In this document: piece after piece, positions 43,089 through 54,190 of the stretch | Position numbering within the stretch: the first letter of the stretch is position 1 | How the letters are laid out: the number at the start of each line of letters is the position of its first letter | NCBI RefSeq assembly: GCF_048569485.1 | Contig: NC_134354.1 | Coordinates: 451,501,926 to 451,565,925, forward strand | Origin: Anomaloglossus baeobatrachus | Taxonomy: Eukaryota; Chordata; Amphibia; Anura; Aromobatidae | Direction: 5' to 3' | Length of the DNA: 64,000 nucleotides | Notes under the pieces: generated by a model | The model's input: the letters and a program-made list of their open reading frames with translations, nothing else | Database searches by the model: none | Told to the model about the DNA's origin: nothing | Program-made: the position numbers and the translations under genes

Positions 43089-43645
43089 AGGGTGCTTTAC
43101 ACGCTGCGATATCGTTAACGATTTATCGTCGGGGTCATGGTGTGTGTGACGCACATCCAGCGTCGTTATCAACATCGCAGCGTGTAACACGTACGAGCGA
43201 CCGTCAACGATCGCAAAAATGGTAAAAATCATTGATTTTGGAGGTCGTCCAAACACCAAATATCGTTGTCTGGTGAGTAACGAGGTTGTTTGTCGTTCCT
43301 GCGGCAGCACACATCGCTGTGTGTGACACCGCAGGAACAAGGAAACTCACCGTACATGCGTGCAGTCGGCAATGAGGAAGGAAGGAGGTGGGCGGGATGT
43401 TCGGCCCGTTTATCTCCGCCCCTCCTCTACTATTGGGTGGCCGCTTATTGACATCGCTATGACGCCGAACGACCCGCCCCCTTAGAAAGGATGCGGTTCG
43501 CCGGTCACAGCGATGTCGCTAGGCAGGTAAGTGCGTGTGACGGGTGGAAGCGATGTTGTGCAACACGGGCAGCGATTTTCTCGTGACGCACAACTAATGG
43601 GGGTGGGTACGCTCGCTAGTGAGATCGCAGCGTGTAAAGTACCCT
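43089..43645. mobile_element. Harbinger-like MITE 2 (557 bp)
   Basis: Starts AGGGTGCTTTACACGCTGCG, ends GCGTGTAAAGTACCCT, flanked by TAA on both sides (43086-43088, 43646-43648). Same family as MITE 1, somewhat diverged. Non-coding. Confidence 0.8.
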
Positions 43646-43774
43646 TAATTATTTTTCCTGATTTAAATTGACCAAATAAGGCAGAATGGACATGCGTCAT
43701 TCTTGGACGCTTTTCACATCGTTGCTTTGTCAGTGTTTTTTTTTCTTCTAGGTTGTTAAAAAAAAAAAAAGGAA

Positions 43775-44431
43775 TGATGTAACGTTCAATGATTGTATCT
43801 GTCTCTTTAAGAAATACCAGGTCTGGTGAATTGTGGGTAGGGACAGGAAGAGAGATGGAAAAAACGTTTTAGTTTCAGTTTAGACCATGCTGATGAAACT
43901 GTTATGCTGTATGCTGGAGAGAGAAGTAGAAGAATAAAGTACAGTTAGAATTTACTCTCGTTGATTCCTTATACCGTGTGGACATTACACTGCCCAAGAG
44001 TAGCATAGTGTCATGCTCCGTTCTGTGCCGTCCCCGACCATGGACCCCACTGGCCATGGGGACTCGGGGCATCTCCGCAGTGTCACCAGGGCTGGAACGG
44101 CTTCTGTCCATTCTGTACTTACCATTTCCAGCAAGCTGACACAGCCCACGCATGCGCCATGCTTTCCTGTATCCACAGTGGCACTGCAGAGCCCTGATTG
44201 CACTAGGGATTATGTGATCTCTGACTCCTCCCCTCCCTCTGACATCATCGCAGATCCTGTTAGTACAGAGCTGTTTTGAGTGCAATTCCCTCTTAGCCTA
44301 TTGCTGAGCAGCCCTGTGTATATAAAGCACCCTCCCCTTATGGGAAGTGCTTGGGCAACATTTCCTATCCTTAGGTATGTTGTCAGTGTAGAGGTCGCAC
44401 TGTGTACCTTTTCCAATGCCTCTTACTAATA
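43775..44431. other. Possible LTR-type pieces, family unknown
   Basis: 43775-43990 begins TGATGTAACGTTCAATG and has AATAAAGTACAG near 43935, as in the R-U5 part of an LTR. 43990-44431 has a TATA-like TGTATATAAAGCACC near 44316. Both look like LTR or promoter debris, but there are no flanking duplications or coding parts to prove it. Any such element is a fossil. Confidence 0.25.
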
Positions 44432-44523
44432 TGTTACATAGTTACATAGTTACTAAGGTTGAAAAAAGACCTAGGTCCATCTAGTTCAACCTTCCTCCAC
44501 CAGTTCTACATTTGGTCACTAAG

Positions 44524-44874
44524 TCATTTATAACCAACAATGTTGTGTGCACTGAGGAAATCATCCAGCCCTTTTTTGAAAGCTGTTATAGTATCTGCCA
44601 TTACTACCTCTTGTGGTAGGGTATTCCACAGTCTGACTGCTCTAACTGTAAAGAACCCTTTCCTATTTAGCTGTCGGAATCGCTTTTCTTCCACTCGCAG
44701 TGAGTGCCCCCTGGTCCTTAGTATTGTCTTCGGAAGAAATAAGTCATGTGCCAGTCCCTTATATTGACCACACATATATTTAGACATATAAATGAGATCT
44801 CCTCTGAGACGTCTTTTTTCTAAGCTAAACATATCTAACTTTTTCAACCTGTCATCATATGGGAGGCCTTCCAT
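44524..44874 (-). pseudogene. CR1 ORF2 C-terminal tail
   Basis: A 116-codon stretch with YDDRLKKLDMFSLEKRRLRG, RGHSLRVEEKRF and the ending FTVRAVRLWNTLPQEVV, the usual C-terminal end of CR1/L2-type ORF2 proteins. It is in a different frame from the RT part, so at least one frameshift lies between 44874 and 44891. Confidence 0.85.
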
Positions 44875-44890
44875 TCCTTGTAGTAGTAGT

Positions 44891-46678
44891 CTAGTTGCCC
44901 GCCTTTGAACTGACTAACTTCTGAATGTCCTTTTTAAAATGTGGAGCCCAAAACTGAATCCCATATTCCAGATGTGGCCTTACAAGTGATTTATAGAGGG
45001 GTAATAATATGTTGGGATCGCGGGATCTAATCTCTCTTTTTATACACCCTAGAATCTTGTTTGCTTTTGCAGCTGCTGCTTGACATTGAGTGCTGCTGCT
45101 CAGCTTATTTGTAATGAGAATACCCAAGTCCTTCTCCAGTTCTGTAGTTCCGAGTTTACTTCCATTTAATGTATACGCAGTTATAGGATTACTCCGTCCT
45201 AGGTGCATTACTTTACATTTATCAACATTAAATCTCATTTGCCAAGTATCTGCCCATTCTGACATCTTATCCAGATCATTTTGTAATATTATACTATCAA
45301 GGTCAGTTTTTAATATCCTACATATTTTGGTGTCATCAGCAAAGACTGACACTTTACTATCAATCCCATCCACAAGGTCATTAATAAAGAGATTAAAAAG
45401 AATTGGTCCTAGCACAGATCCCTGCGGCACCCCACTGCTGACTATGGCCAATTTAGAGAATGTTCCATTTATGACTACTCTTTTTTTCCTATCTTTTAGC
45501 CAATTCCTTACCCAGTTGCATATAGTTTCCCCTAGTCCTTGCTTCTGGAGCTTTAGTATAAGCCTATTATGTGGTACAGTATCAAATGCCTTTGCAAAGT
45601 CCAAATAAATCACATCAGCTGCATTACCAATATCCAGGTTTGCACTTACCCCCTCATAGAACCCCAACAGGTTGGTTAGACACAACTTATCTTTCATGAA
45701 ACCATGCTGTCTGTCAGTTATTATATTTTTTTCTGCAACATATTTTTGCATCTCATCCCTTAAAATGCCCTCAAAAACTTTGCATACTACTGATGTCAGG
45801 TTTACTGGACGGTAGTTGCCTGGATCTACCCTCTTACCTTTCTTAAATATCGGTACCACATCAGCAATCCTCCAATCCTGAGGCCCCAACCCTGTTACAA
45901 GCGAGTCTAAAAAGATGAGATACAGCGGTCTGTCAATTACGGAGCTCAATTCCCTCAATATTCGTGGATGAATGCCATCTGGCCCTGGGGATTTGTCAAT
46001 GTTTAATTTACTCAGATGTAGGCGTACTTCTTCTTGTGTTAAATTAATTATATCGGGTTGTGAACTTTGATTTTTCACTTGTTGAATGATGCCTGGTACA
46101 GTCAGTTCCTTGGTGAACACAGATGAGAAATGCCTATTTAATATCTCAGTCTTTTGTTTGTCCTCTATAACTAACTTGTTATTATATTTTAAGGGGCCAA
46201 TACTATCCTTTGTTTTCCTTTTGGCATTACTGTATTTATAAAAGATTTTGGGATTTATTTTAATGTCATTGGCGATTTTTGTTTCAGTAGCTAGTTTTGC
46301 TTGTTTGATTTCTTTTTTGTATTGCCTATTGATATCTTTATACTCCTGCAATGCTATTTCTGTATTCTCAGCCTTCAAGATTTTAAACGCCCTTTGTTTT
46401 TGTTTTATTATACTTTGTACAGTCTTATTTATCCATAGTGGTTTCTTTTTATTCCGGGACGTTTTATTACCAGAGGGTATAAGTTTTTTACAGGACTCTA
46501 GCAATATATCCTTAAACTTTCCCCATTTATGTTCAGTATCCCCAGTTATTATGACTTTATCCCAATCTACACATTTAAGCTCTTCCCTTAATTTGTTGAA
46601 ATCAGCTTTCCTAAAATTCCAGGTTTTAGCATTTCCCCTTTGAAATGTTCTATTGAATATTACGTTGAAGCTTACCAT
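44891..46678 (-). CDS. CR1 ORF2 reverse transcriptase part, 595 codons
   Basis: The open frame begins in the linker after the endonuclease (MVSFNVIFNRTFQRGNAKTW). RT blocks follow in order: LNIDKSPGPDGIHPRIL (about 225), WRIADVVPIFKKG and NYRPVNLTSVVCK, AFDTVPHNRLI, SGVPQGSVLGPILFNLFIND, and the catalytic FADDTK. It copies LINE RNA at the nicked target. Upstream endonuclease and downstream tail are in other frames, so this is part of a broken ORF2, though the RT domain itself is uninterrupted. The Met is not the native start. Confidence 0.88.
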   Translation of the reverse strand: MVSFNVIFNRTFQRGNAKTWNFRKADFNKLREELKCVDWDKVIITGDTEHKWGKFKDILLESCKKLIPSGNKTSRNKKKPLWINKTVQSIIKQKQRAFKILKAENTEIALQEYKDINRQYKKEIKQAKLATETKIANDIKINPKIFYKYSNAKRKTKDSIGPLKYNNKLVIEDKQKTEILNRHFSSVFTKELTVPGIIQQVKNQSSQPDIINLTQEEVRLHLSKLNIDKSPGPDGIHPRILRELSSVIDRPLYLIFLDSLVTGLGPQDWRIADVVPIFKKGKRVDPGNYRPVNLTSVVCKVFEGILRDEMQKYVAEKNIITDRQHGFMKDKLCLTNLLGFYEGVSANLDIGNAADVIYLDFAKAFDTVPHNRLILKLQKQGLGETICNWVRNWLKDRKKRVVINGTFSKLAIVSSGVPQGSVLGPILFNLFINDLVDGIDSKVSVFADDTKICRILKTDLDSIILQNDLDKMSEWADTWQMRFNVDKCKVMHLGRSNPITAYTLNGSKLGTTELEKDLGILITNKLSSSTQCQAAAAKANKILGCIKREIRSRDPNILLPLYKSLVRPHLEYGIQFWAPHFKKDIQKLVSSKAGN

Positions 46679-46679
46679 A

Positions 46680-47341
46680 TTATGATCGCTGGTTGCCCAA
46701 GTGCTCCCGGACCTGTAGATCTGAAATTGTATCCGGTCTATTTGACAGGACCAAATCTAGCAAATTATCTCCCCTCGTCGGTTCATCTACCATCTGAGAG
46801 AGGAAATGGTCTTGAATGGTAGATAAGAATTTACAGCTTTTAGCACAACCAGAAGATTCTATGTCCCACTGTATGTCTGGATAGTTGAAATCCCCCATAA
46901 TAAGAACCCGATTATTATTATTAGCTGCCTTTTCAATTTGTTCCAGCATTTCACCCTCTATTTGTTCAAGTACGTTAGGAGGCTTATAGCAAACTCCAAT
47001 TAGCATTTTTCCATTATTCTCCTCCCCATGTACATTTACCCATACTGACTATGCATTGTTGCAGTTCCCCCAATGTCATCATTCAACACAGGTTTTAGGT
47101 TAGATTTGATAAATATACATACCCCACCACCTTTTTTGTCTTTCCTGTCCCTCCTAAATGTACTATAACCCTGTATGTTTGTCACCCAGTCATGGTTTTC
47201 ATCCAGCCAGGTTTCTGTAATGCCCACCACATCATAATCCATGGTTGACATAAGAGTCTCCAATTCATTCATTTTGTTTGCAAGACTTCTTGCATTTGCC
47301 TTTATTACTCCTAGCCTCCCTACGTTCCTTGCATGTCCCAT
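46680..47341 (-). pseudogene. CR1 ORF2 endonuclease part (two frames)
   Basis: The apurinic-type endonuclease of CR1 is seen in two pieces. 47341-47036 has KANARSLANKMNELETLM, ITETWLDENHDW and KGGGVCIFIKSNL; 47006-46680 has GVCYKPPN, LIMGDFNYPDIQWD with catalytic residues, and NLLDLVLSN. The pieces are in different frames from one another and from the RT part, showing at least two frameshifts or indels. This domain nicks target DNA. Confidence 0.85.
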
Positions 47342-47437
47342 CCCCCCCTAATCCTTCATTGACCCCTACCATCTCACTGTCTCTATCTGCTCTATCTATC
47401 CCCTTTTTTGCTCCACTACCCTCCCTCCCCCCAGATC

Positions 47438-48412
47438 CTAGTTTAAAAGCTCCTCCATCCGTCTGACCATTTTCTCCCCCAGCACAGCTGCACCTTCCCC
47501 GTTGAGGTGCAGCCCGTCCCTACCGTAGAGCCTGTAGCCGACTGAGAAGTCAGCCCAGTTCTCCATGAACCCGAACACTTCCTTCCTGTACCATTTTCTA
47601 AGCCACGTGTTTATCTCCCTAAGCTCCCGCTGTCTTTCTAGTGACGCTCGTGGCACCGGTAGTATTTCTGAAAACACCACCTTGGAGGTCCTGGACTTCA
47701 GCTTCTCTCCTAGTTCCCTGTAATCATTTTTAAGGACCTTCCACCTGCCTCTAACTTTGTCATTAGTACCAATGTGCACCATGACCGCTGGGTTTTCCCC
47801 AGCCCCACCCAGCAATCTGTCTATCCGATCCACAATATGCCGAACCCGAGCACCCGGCAGACAACACACTGTTCGGCATTCACGGTCTCGGCGACAGATG
47901 ACCCTGTCTGTCCGCCTAATTATAGAGTCCCCTACCACTAACATCTGTCTGGGCTTTGCTGCACTCCTATTTCCCTCCTTCCTACAGCAGTTGTTTTCCT
48001 GGTTGCTAGGAGCAACGTCCTGCTGTAGTGACCCTAGTCCTGGCCCTTCATTCCTGATATCAGCCAAACAGGCATATTTACTAGGTTGTGCCAGGTCAGG
48101 ACTAGGCTCCCTGACACTTTTTCCCCTACCTCTTCTTCTAATGGTTACCCAACTACCTACCTCTGAGTCCTGATCTTCTCCACCTCCACCCTCCTCTATA
48201 TCACTGGCCCCAGCCAGAGAAAGCTCAGTGAGCTCTAAACTCCTCTCCAGGTTTGCAATGCCCCTGAGTGTTGCAAGCTGCTTATTTAGATCAGTTACCT
48301 TGGCTTCCAAACACGCAACATGCTTGCATCGAGTGCAGACATATTCACCCTCAAACGGCTGCTCAAGGCATGCATACATCTGACAAGATAGACACTTGGT
48401 AGCATTGTCCAT
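47438..48412 (-). CDS. CR1 ORF1 protein, zinc finger plus esterase-like domain, 324 codons
   Basis: Opens MDNATKCLSCQMYACLEQPF. Cys pairs CLSC and CTRC within the first 40 residues form a zinc-finger-like unit, followed by a short coiled segment (LEAKVTDLNKQLATLRG). From about residue 155 comes an SGNH/GDSL-type esterase-like domain: VVGDSIIRR with the Ser block, VMVHIGTND, and YGRDGLHLN with the C-terminal Asp-His block. This arrangement is known for CR1 ORF1. The protein binds RNA in related LINEs; the esterase role is unsettled. The frame looks complete to its stop at 47438, about 100 bp before the ORF2 endonuclease region. Confidence 0.87.
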   Translation of the reverse strand: MDNATKCLSCQMYACLEQPFEGEYVCTRCKHVACLEAKVTDLNKQLATLRGIANLERSLELTELSLAGASDIEEGGGGEDQDSEVGSWVTIRRRGRGKSVREPSPDLAQPSKYACLADIRNEGPGLGSLQQDVAPSNQENNCCRKEGNRSAAKPRQMLVVGDSIIRRTDRVICRRDRECRTVCCLPGARVRHIVDRIDRLLGGAGENPAVMVHIGTNDKVRGRWKVLKNDYRELGEKLKSRTSKVVFSEILPVPRASLERQRELREINTWLRKWYRKEVFGFMENWADFSVGYRLYGRDGLHLNGEGAAVLGEKMVRRMEELLN

Positions 48413-48480
48413 GGAGCACCTATCAAATGGGGATAAACAGTAAAGTAGAAAAACAAAGAGAAAAAAAATAAAAAAAAAAC

Positions 48481-49199
48481 CAATGGGAAACGTATAAGGA
48501 TAAATTCAAACTATGTTCTTGTGTCAAACTATGTAATTGTGTTGAAACTATGCCACACTTATCTTTAAACCCTGCACACTTTGCTGCAGAACCTCGCACG
48601 CTCCTATCCTTAGGCTTCCTCTTGTTTGGTGACCCTTTGGAACTGCTGCTTCTGTGTTGCCAAAAGGACCCGCAAGCTGTGCCTCCTTCCTGGTCTTAAG
48701 CTCCACTCTTGGTTCCATGTCCACAGAGCCTTGTTGTAACAGCGGTGCCACATCCGGGAGAGACACTTCCACTTCCTTCATGTTTGCCGTGTCTTTGCAC
48801 GTTGTGGTGTGCCACTGTCTGGGTACACTAACCAGAGACTTTGCTCTTTTCCTGTGACGCGGTGAGTCATAACCACTGTCTGGGAGATTGTGCATTTAGG
48901 CCCCCTGGGGTTGGGCCAGACAGCCCCTGTATAGGGGTTTGCTCTTCCAGGGGAGTCCGGTGCATGGTCCGGTGGAGCCTCTCCCGGTCACCTTCACGCT
49001 CCTTTACTGTTTAAGGATTGTCAATAAACCTAGTCTATTGCTCACCATCTACTCTCTCCCGTGTCCTGCTTGTGGTCAGCTACCGCGGTCAAGTGGGTTC
49101 ACACATCCACACTTGCCGTACCGCTTCAAGCGTTAAACATATTAGCTTGGAGTGCAGAATTATCCTACAAAATCCATTTTCTGGGTGAGGTCAACAGTG
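48481..49199. other. Spacer with possible LTR fragment
   Basis: 48890-49140 has an LTR-like tail: a GC-rich lead, TCAATAAACCTAGTC (possible polyadenylation signal) near 49020 and a C/T-rich end. A 116-codon minus frame at 48548-48895 has no recognisable domain. If an LTR, it is a solitary fossil; evidence is weak. Confidence 0.25.
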
Positions 49200-49202
49200 T
49201 AA

Positions 49203-49787
49203 AGGGGGCTTTACATGCTACGATATCGTTAATATTTTATCGTTGGGGTCACGTTGTTAGTGACGCACATCCGGCGTCATTAACGATATCGCAGTGTGTG
49301 ATACTTACCAGTGACCTTAAGAGACCTCAAAAATAGTGAAAATCGTTCACCATGGCGAGGTCATCCCAAACTCAAAAATCGGTAAGGGTTGTTTATCTAT
49401 GTTGTTCATCGCTCATGCGGCAGCACATATCGCTGTATGTGACACCGCAGGAGCGAGGAACGTCTCCTTACCTGCCGCCGGCCACAATGCGGAAGGAAGG
49501 TGGTGGGCGGGATGTTACGTCCTGCTAATCTCCGCCCCTCCGCTTTGATTGGCCGGCCACTTAGTGACGTTGCGGTGACGCCGAACGTCCCTCCCCCTTG
49601 AGGGAGGGATTGTTCGGCAGTCACAGCAACGACGACGACGACCAGGTAAGTGCGTGTGACGCTGCCGTAGCGATAATGTTCGCTGCGGCAGCAATCACAC
49701 GATATAGCATGTGCGACGGGGGCGGGTACTTGCACGCTCGATATCGCTAGAAATTGCTAGCGATATCGCTACCGTGTAAAGCCCCCT
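49203..49787. mobile_element. Harbinger-like MITE 3 (585 bp)
   Basis: Starts AGGGGGCTTTACATGCTACG, ends CGTGTAAAGCCCCCT, flanked by TAA at 49200-49202 and 49788-49790. Same family as MITEs 1 and 2. Non-coding. Confidence 0.8.
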
Positions 49788-49790
49788 TAA

Positions 49791-50171
49791 GAGACAAATT
49801 GTAAAAGCAGTAAAGATATTCTCACCCGCACAATGAACATATGTGATTAAGTATAAATGGGGAAGGGAGAAACTAAGTATAAAAAAAAGGGAACCATCAG
49901 CTCAGCAGGTAGGGAAATGCATCAGAGGTGATATGCAGTGCACGGCAGTCTCAGGCCAGTTCTTGGGTGTGGAGCAATGTAGACAAAAAAGGGATGATTG
50001 TCAGCAACCGCAAATTAGTATAATAAAACATCTCCTTTTAAGATTCATTAAAATTTAAAAAAGAAAAATTAATGTAAAGGGGACTGAAAAGACAAAAGGC
50101 GCTAATAGGGTACTAATGCTATAAAGGTTTATGGAATAAATATCAGATGTGCTCACCTGATACAGTTGTAA
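49791..50171. other. No gene seen
   Basis: AT-rich intergenic DNA without clear structure. Confidence 0.4.
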
Positions 50172-50408
50172 AAATAGTCACAGCTGCTATTGAAAGCATG
50201 TAGGTTACAGCTGCAGCAGGCAAATCACACATGTGAGGAAGGAGATGTGATGTTTGAAACGCATAATAAAATCACGTTTAACCATTACTGCTGACCATCT
50301 TCTTATGACAGCGCGGGAGTTCATTTCTATTTGAATTTCTAACACTAACTACTCATGTTGCCTGCTGCAGCCGTAGCCTACATGCTTTCAATAGCAGTTG
50401 TGGCTATT
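50172..50408. repeat. Hairpin repeat, about 50-bp arms
   Basis: 50172-50222 and 50359-50408 are inverted near-copies (CTATTGAAAGCATGTAGG and CCTACATGCTTTCAATAG). The loop has GATGTTTGAAACGCATAATA, reminiscent of the GAAAC hairpins of PLE terminal repeats. Possibly a PLE-derived piece. Confidence 0.5.
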
Positions 50409-50449
50409 GAATTTCTGACTCTAAAAAAGAAAAAATTAAAATACATCTA

Positions 50450-51150
50450 TAAAAAGAAACACTGGGTCTACGGATTTCGTCGTATCATTTTCTATTCTTG
50501 ACATCAAGACTAAGGGGTACTTTGCACACTACGACATCGCAAACGGATGCTTGCGATGACGAGTGCGATAGTCCCCGCCCCCGTTGCAGCAGCGATATCT
50601 TGTGATAGCTGCCATAGCGAACAATATCAATACGGCAGCTTCACATGCACTCACCTGCCCTGCAACGTCGCTCTGGCCGGCGAACCACCTCCTTCCTAAG
50701 GGGGCGGGTCGTGCGGCGTCACAGTGACGTCACACGGCAGGCGGCCAATAAGAGCGGAGGGGTGGAGATGAACGGGATGTAAACATCCCGCCCACCTCCT
50801 TCCTTCCGCATTGCAGTCGGGTTGCAGGTAAGGTGATGTTCCTCGCTCCTATGGCTTCACAAACAGCGATGTGTGCTGCCTGCTGAAACGAGGAACAACA
50901 TCGTACCGTCGCTGCTGCTAAATTATGGAAATGTCGGACCCTACACTGATCATACGATAATGACGCTTTTGTGCTCGTTAATCGTATGTAAAAGGATTTG
51001 CACACTACGACATCGACAGCGACGCCGGATGTGCGTCACTTTTGATTTGACCCCACCGACATCGCAGCTGCAATGTCGTAGTGTGCAAAGTACCCCTAAG
51101 ATATGATATCTCGAAACATGTAGACCTAGTGTTTCTCTTCTTGCATGTAT
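50450..51150. repeat. Hairpin repeat interrupted by MITE 4
   Basis: GAAACACTGGGTCTACGG (from 50456) and GTAGACCTAGTGTTTCTC (to 51139) are inverted partners with CGAAACATG in the right arm. The MITE at 50514-51096 lies between them, so the MITE landed in the loop of an older hairpin, possibly a PLE terminal-repeat piece. Confidence 0.55.
50514..51096. mobile_element. Harbinger-like MITE 4 (583 bp)
   Basis: Starts GGGGTACTTTGCACACTACG, ends GTAGTGTGCAAAGTACCCC, flanked by TAA at 50511-50513 and 51097-51099. Ends are the same as MITE 1. Non-coding. Confidence 0.82.
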
Positions 51151-51253
51151 TTATATTTTTATTTTAATGCATCTTAAATAACCGTAATGTTCTAGTACAC
51201 CAATTTGTGGTTGCTGAAAATCATCCTTTTTTGCCTACAGAAACTGCCTACAG

Positions 51254-51327
51254 AAACAAATTTTAACTGAGGAAGAGAGAGATAACACTTCAGTTTTCAT
51301 TGAAGTGGAACCTCCTGATGTGGACAG
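51254..51327 (+). CDS. Candidate exon, 74 nt (host gene candidate)
   Basis: A T/C-rich tract and CAG (CCTTTTTTGCCTACAG to 51240, then a second CTACAG to 51253) precede an open block KQILTEEERDNTSVFIEVEP then PDVD, ending GGACAG followed by GTAATT, a good donor. Start at 51254 gives phase 0, matching the donor phase at 42992. No homolog recognised. It may also be chance: splice-like signals are common. Confidence 0.35.
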
Positions 51328-51909
51328 GTAATTGAACTGGTTATCTGCTGGAAAACAGACATAAGATTTGGGGTTTGTATATTGAGATGCAGAGAAGTAG
51401 GATTGTAAACTATTCAAGGCCAATGGCCATTAATGAATCATGGGGTTTGGATTGATCTGATATTTATGGGAGATAAATTTTCAGCATCGTAATCCTGAGG
51501 GGGAAATCATGTATATTTTATATAATTTTGCAATCATTGCATCAGCCTCAAATTAATACTGGTTAGATCAGGGGTGTCAATCTGGCCTGCAACATCATTT
51601 TATGTGGTCCACAAGCTGTGTTGTTAGTAAAACTCTAGTGCTTTTCTCTGCATTCCATATGGTTCAGCTGATAAAAAGAACCATACGTGATTTTTTTACA
51701 TTTTCTGCCAGCATGTACTGGGCATACGCTAAAGAAGCTGTAATGTGCAATAGAGACCGTAGGTATTAGAAAGTAGGTGTGCCATCATTTCCATCACGTT
51801 TGTCAGCATCCATTCTAATCCAGAGTGCAACGCACCATTCAACGGACTGGCAGGGACTCGGGAGATGTGACGCTTGCACCCCATCTTCAGCCCTTGTTCC
51901 CTGTATCAA

Positions 51910-53400
51910 TGAGAACCTGCAGGTGAAAAGGGCAAAGGGTGGTGGGATTTGGGGGCCTCCTGTTATATCTGTGGTTGAATTTATGAGGGTTTATAATGGC
52001 ATATGGATGCCTGTCGTGGGATTTTGGGGAGGCTATAATACAGGGGGATGCCGTTGGTGGGATTTGTGGGGTCTATAATGTGGAGGAACACCTATGCTGG
52101 GTTTTGAGGGGTGTGCGATGCTAGGTGGATGCATGTGGTGGAATTTTAAGGGTCTATAATACTGTGAGGATACCTTTGTTGGTATTTGTGTGTGTGTGTG
52201 TGTGTGCAATGCAGTAGGGTTGGCTCTTGTAGGACTTCGGGGGTATACAATGCTGGCAGGACTCCTGTGGTGGGATTCAGGGAAAAGCAATGTTGTAGGG
52301 ATGCCTGTAACGGGATTTTGGGGGTCTATAATGCCGTGAGTATGCCTGCATTGGAATTTTGGCATCTATGATGTTTGTGGTAGAATTTGGGGTGTGTTGA
52401 ATGTATAGGTATGCTGTTCATGGGATTTTAGGGGGTATGCAATTCTGGGGGGATGCCTGTATTGGGATTTTAAATATAGTCCGATGCTGGAGGGTGACTG
52501 TGATGGGATTTGATTTTTTTGTGTGTAGAATGCAGTAGGGATGCCTGTGATGTGATTTGCAGGGTATACAATGCTGGTGGATGCCAGTGGTAGGATTTGC
52601 AGGGTGTAGAATCTGGTGGATGCCTACAGTGGGATTTTGGGGGTCTATAATGCTGTGGAGCGAGTTTGGGGAGTGTGCGATGCTGGGTGGATGCCTGTCT
52701 GTGGTGGGATTTTGGAGACTATGCAATGTTGATGGGGATGCCTGTGGTGAGATTCGAGGGTTTATAATGCTAGGAGACGTGTGTGGTGGGAGTTTGGGGG
52801 TGTACGATGCTGGGCGGATGCCCCTGGGATTTTGGAGGATCACAGTTATGGCAGGACTTCTGTGTTGGGATTTTGGGGAGTGCGATGGTTTAGGGATTTT
52901 GGGTTGATGTGCTATGCTGGGGGACAGCTATGATGGGATTTTATGGATCTATAATGCTGTGGATATGCCTGCGGTGGAATTTTGGAGTCTATGAGGCCTG
53001 TGGTGGGATTTGAGGTGTAAGCAATATGAAGGGCACTTTTGATGGGATTTTAGGGGTTGTGCAAAACTTGGGGGATGCCTGTAGTGGGATTTGGGGGTGT
53101 ACAATGCTGTAGCATGGCGATTTGTATTTTTTGTGGGGTGTATGCCTGTTGTGGGAGTTTGGAGTATGTGCTATGCTAGGGAAATGCCTTTAGGGGGATT
53201 TAGGGGAGTGTTCGGGGGGATGCCTGTGGTGGGATTTGAGGGTCTGTAATGCTGGAGATGCATTTGGTGGTAGTTTGATGGTGTATGATACAAGTAGACA
53301 TCTGTAGTGGAATTTTGGAGTCTAAAATGCTGTGTGAATGACTTTGGTGGGATATGGAATTTGTGCAATGCTGGGGTGGAAGCATGTGGTGGAATTTACA
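51910..53400. repeat. Degenerate G-rich minisatellite, about 45-60 bp units
   Basis: Repeated variants of GGGATGCCTGTGGTGGGATT, TTTGGGGGTCTATAATGCTG. Units vary in length and have diverged, so the array is old. The minus strand shows short peptides with PTTGI motifs, repeat by-products. A (GT)n tract lies at 52183-52206. Confidence 0.8.
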
Positions 53401-53404
53401 CCCC

Positions 53405-54190
53405 AGAGACCGTGCCATTAGCCCTACGACTCAGGGACAGCTCCCTTAGCCCTACAACCTAGTGACAGCTCTTGGATAGCATTTACTAATCTAGCCCTAC
53501 TACCCATGGACAGCTCCTTTATAGCCCTTCTACCCATAGACAGCTCTCTCATAGCCCTACTATCTATGGACAGTTCTCTTCCAGCCCTACTACTGAGAGC
53601 CAGCTGTTTTATAGCCCTAGTACCCAAGAATAGATTACGTATACCTTTACTCCCCAGGGACAGCTCTCAAGTAGCCCTACAGTTCTAGCCAGGGACAGCT
53701 GTAAAATAGCTCTATAACCCAGGGACAGCTTTTCTACAGCCCATGGACAAGTCTCATGAAGGCCTACCACCCAGGGACAAATGTCACCTAGCCCTACTAC
53801 CTAGGGAAAGCTGTCATATAGCCCTACTACCCAGGGATAGCTCTTGTACAGCCCTACTAGTCAGGGACAGCTTTCGTTTAACCCTACTACCCAGGGATAG
53901 CTCTTATACAGCCCTAATACCCGGGACAGCTCTCTCTCTCATAGCTGTACTACCAATGGATAGCTGTTGTATAGCCCTACTATCCAGGGACAGCTGACGT
54001 ATATCCCTACTAACCAGGGACAGCTCTTTTATAGCTCTACTACCCAGAAACAGCACTCATACAGCCATACTAACCAGGGACAGCTATCATATGGCCCTAC
54101 TACCCAGGGACAGCTAGCTCTTGTATAGCCCTGCTACCCAGGGACAGCTCTAATATAGATCTTCTACCCAAGGACAGTTCTCATATAGCC
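53405..54190. repeat. 30-bp minisatellite, about 26 units
   Basis: Units like CTACTACCCAGGGACAGCTC plus TYRTATAGCC, about 30 bp with small indels. Thirty is divisible by 3, so a repeat peptide (ALLPRDSSxI) is open on plus in parts; no evidence it is a gene. Confidence 0.85.

Larger units (their letters stand above)
44432..48480 (-). mobile_element. CR1-type LINE, near full length
   Basis: Minus-strand LINE about 4 kb long: ORF1 (48412-47438), ORF2 endonuclease (47341-46680), reverse transcriptase (46678-44891), C-terminal tail (44874-44524) and a 3' end with short GTAACTAT-type repeats (44432-44455, seen as TTACATAGTTACATAGTTAC on plus). The line GGTTGAAAAAAGACCTAGGT near 44458 is a typical CR1 3' end. 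CR1 moves by target-primed reverse transcription. Some frameshifts break ORF2, so it is a recent but dead copy. Confidence 0.88.

Noticed and set aside
48548-48895. 116-codon minus frame as a gene
   Set aside because: No recognisable domain and it lies next to LTR-like debris; insufficient support.
52033-53418. Pro/Thr/His-rich minus frames
   Set aside because: By-products of the G-rich minisatellite inside the non-autonomous hAT.
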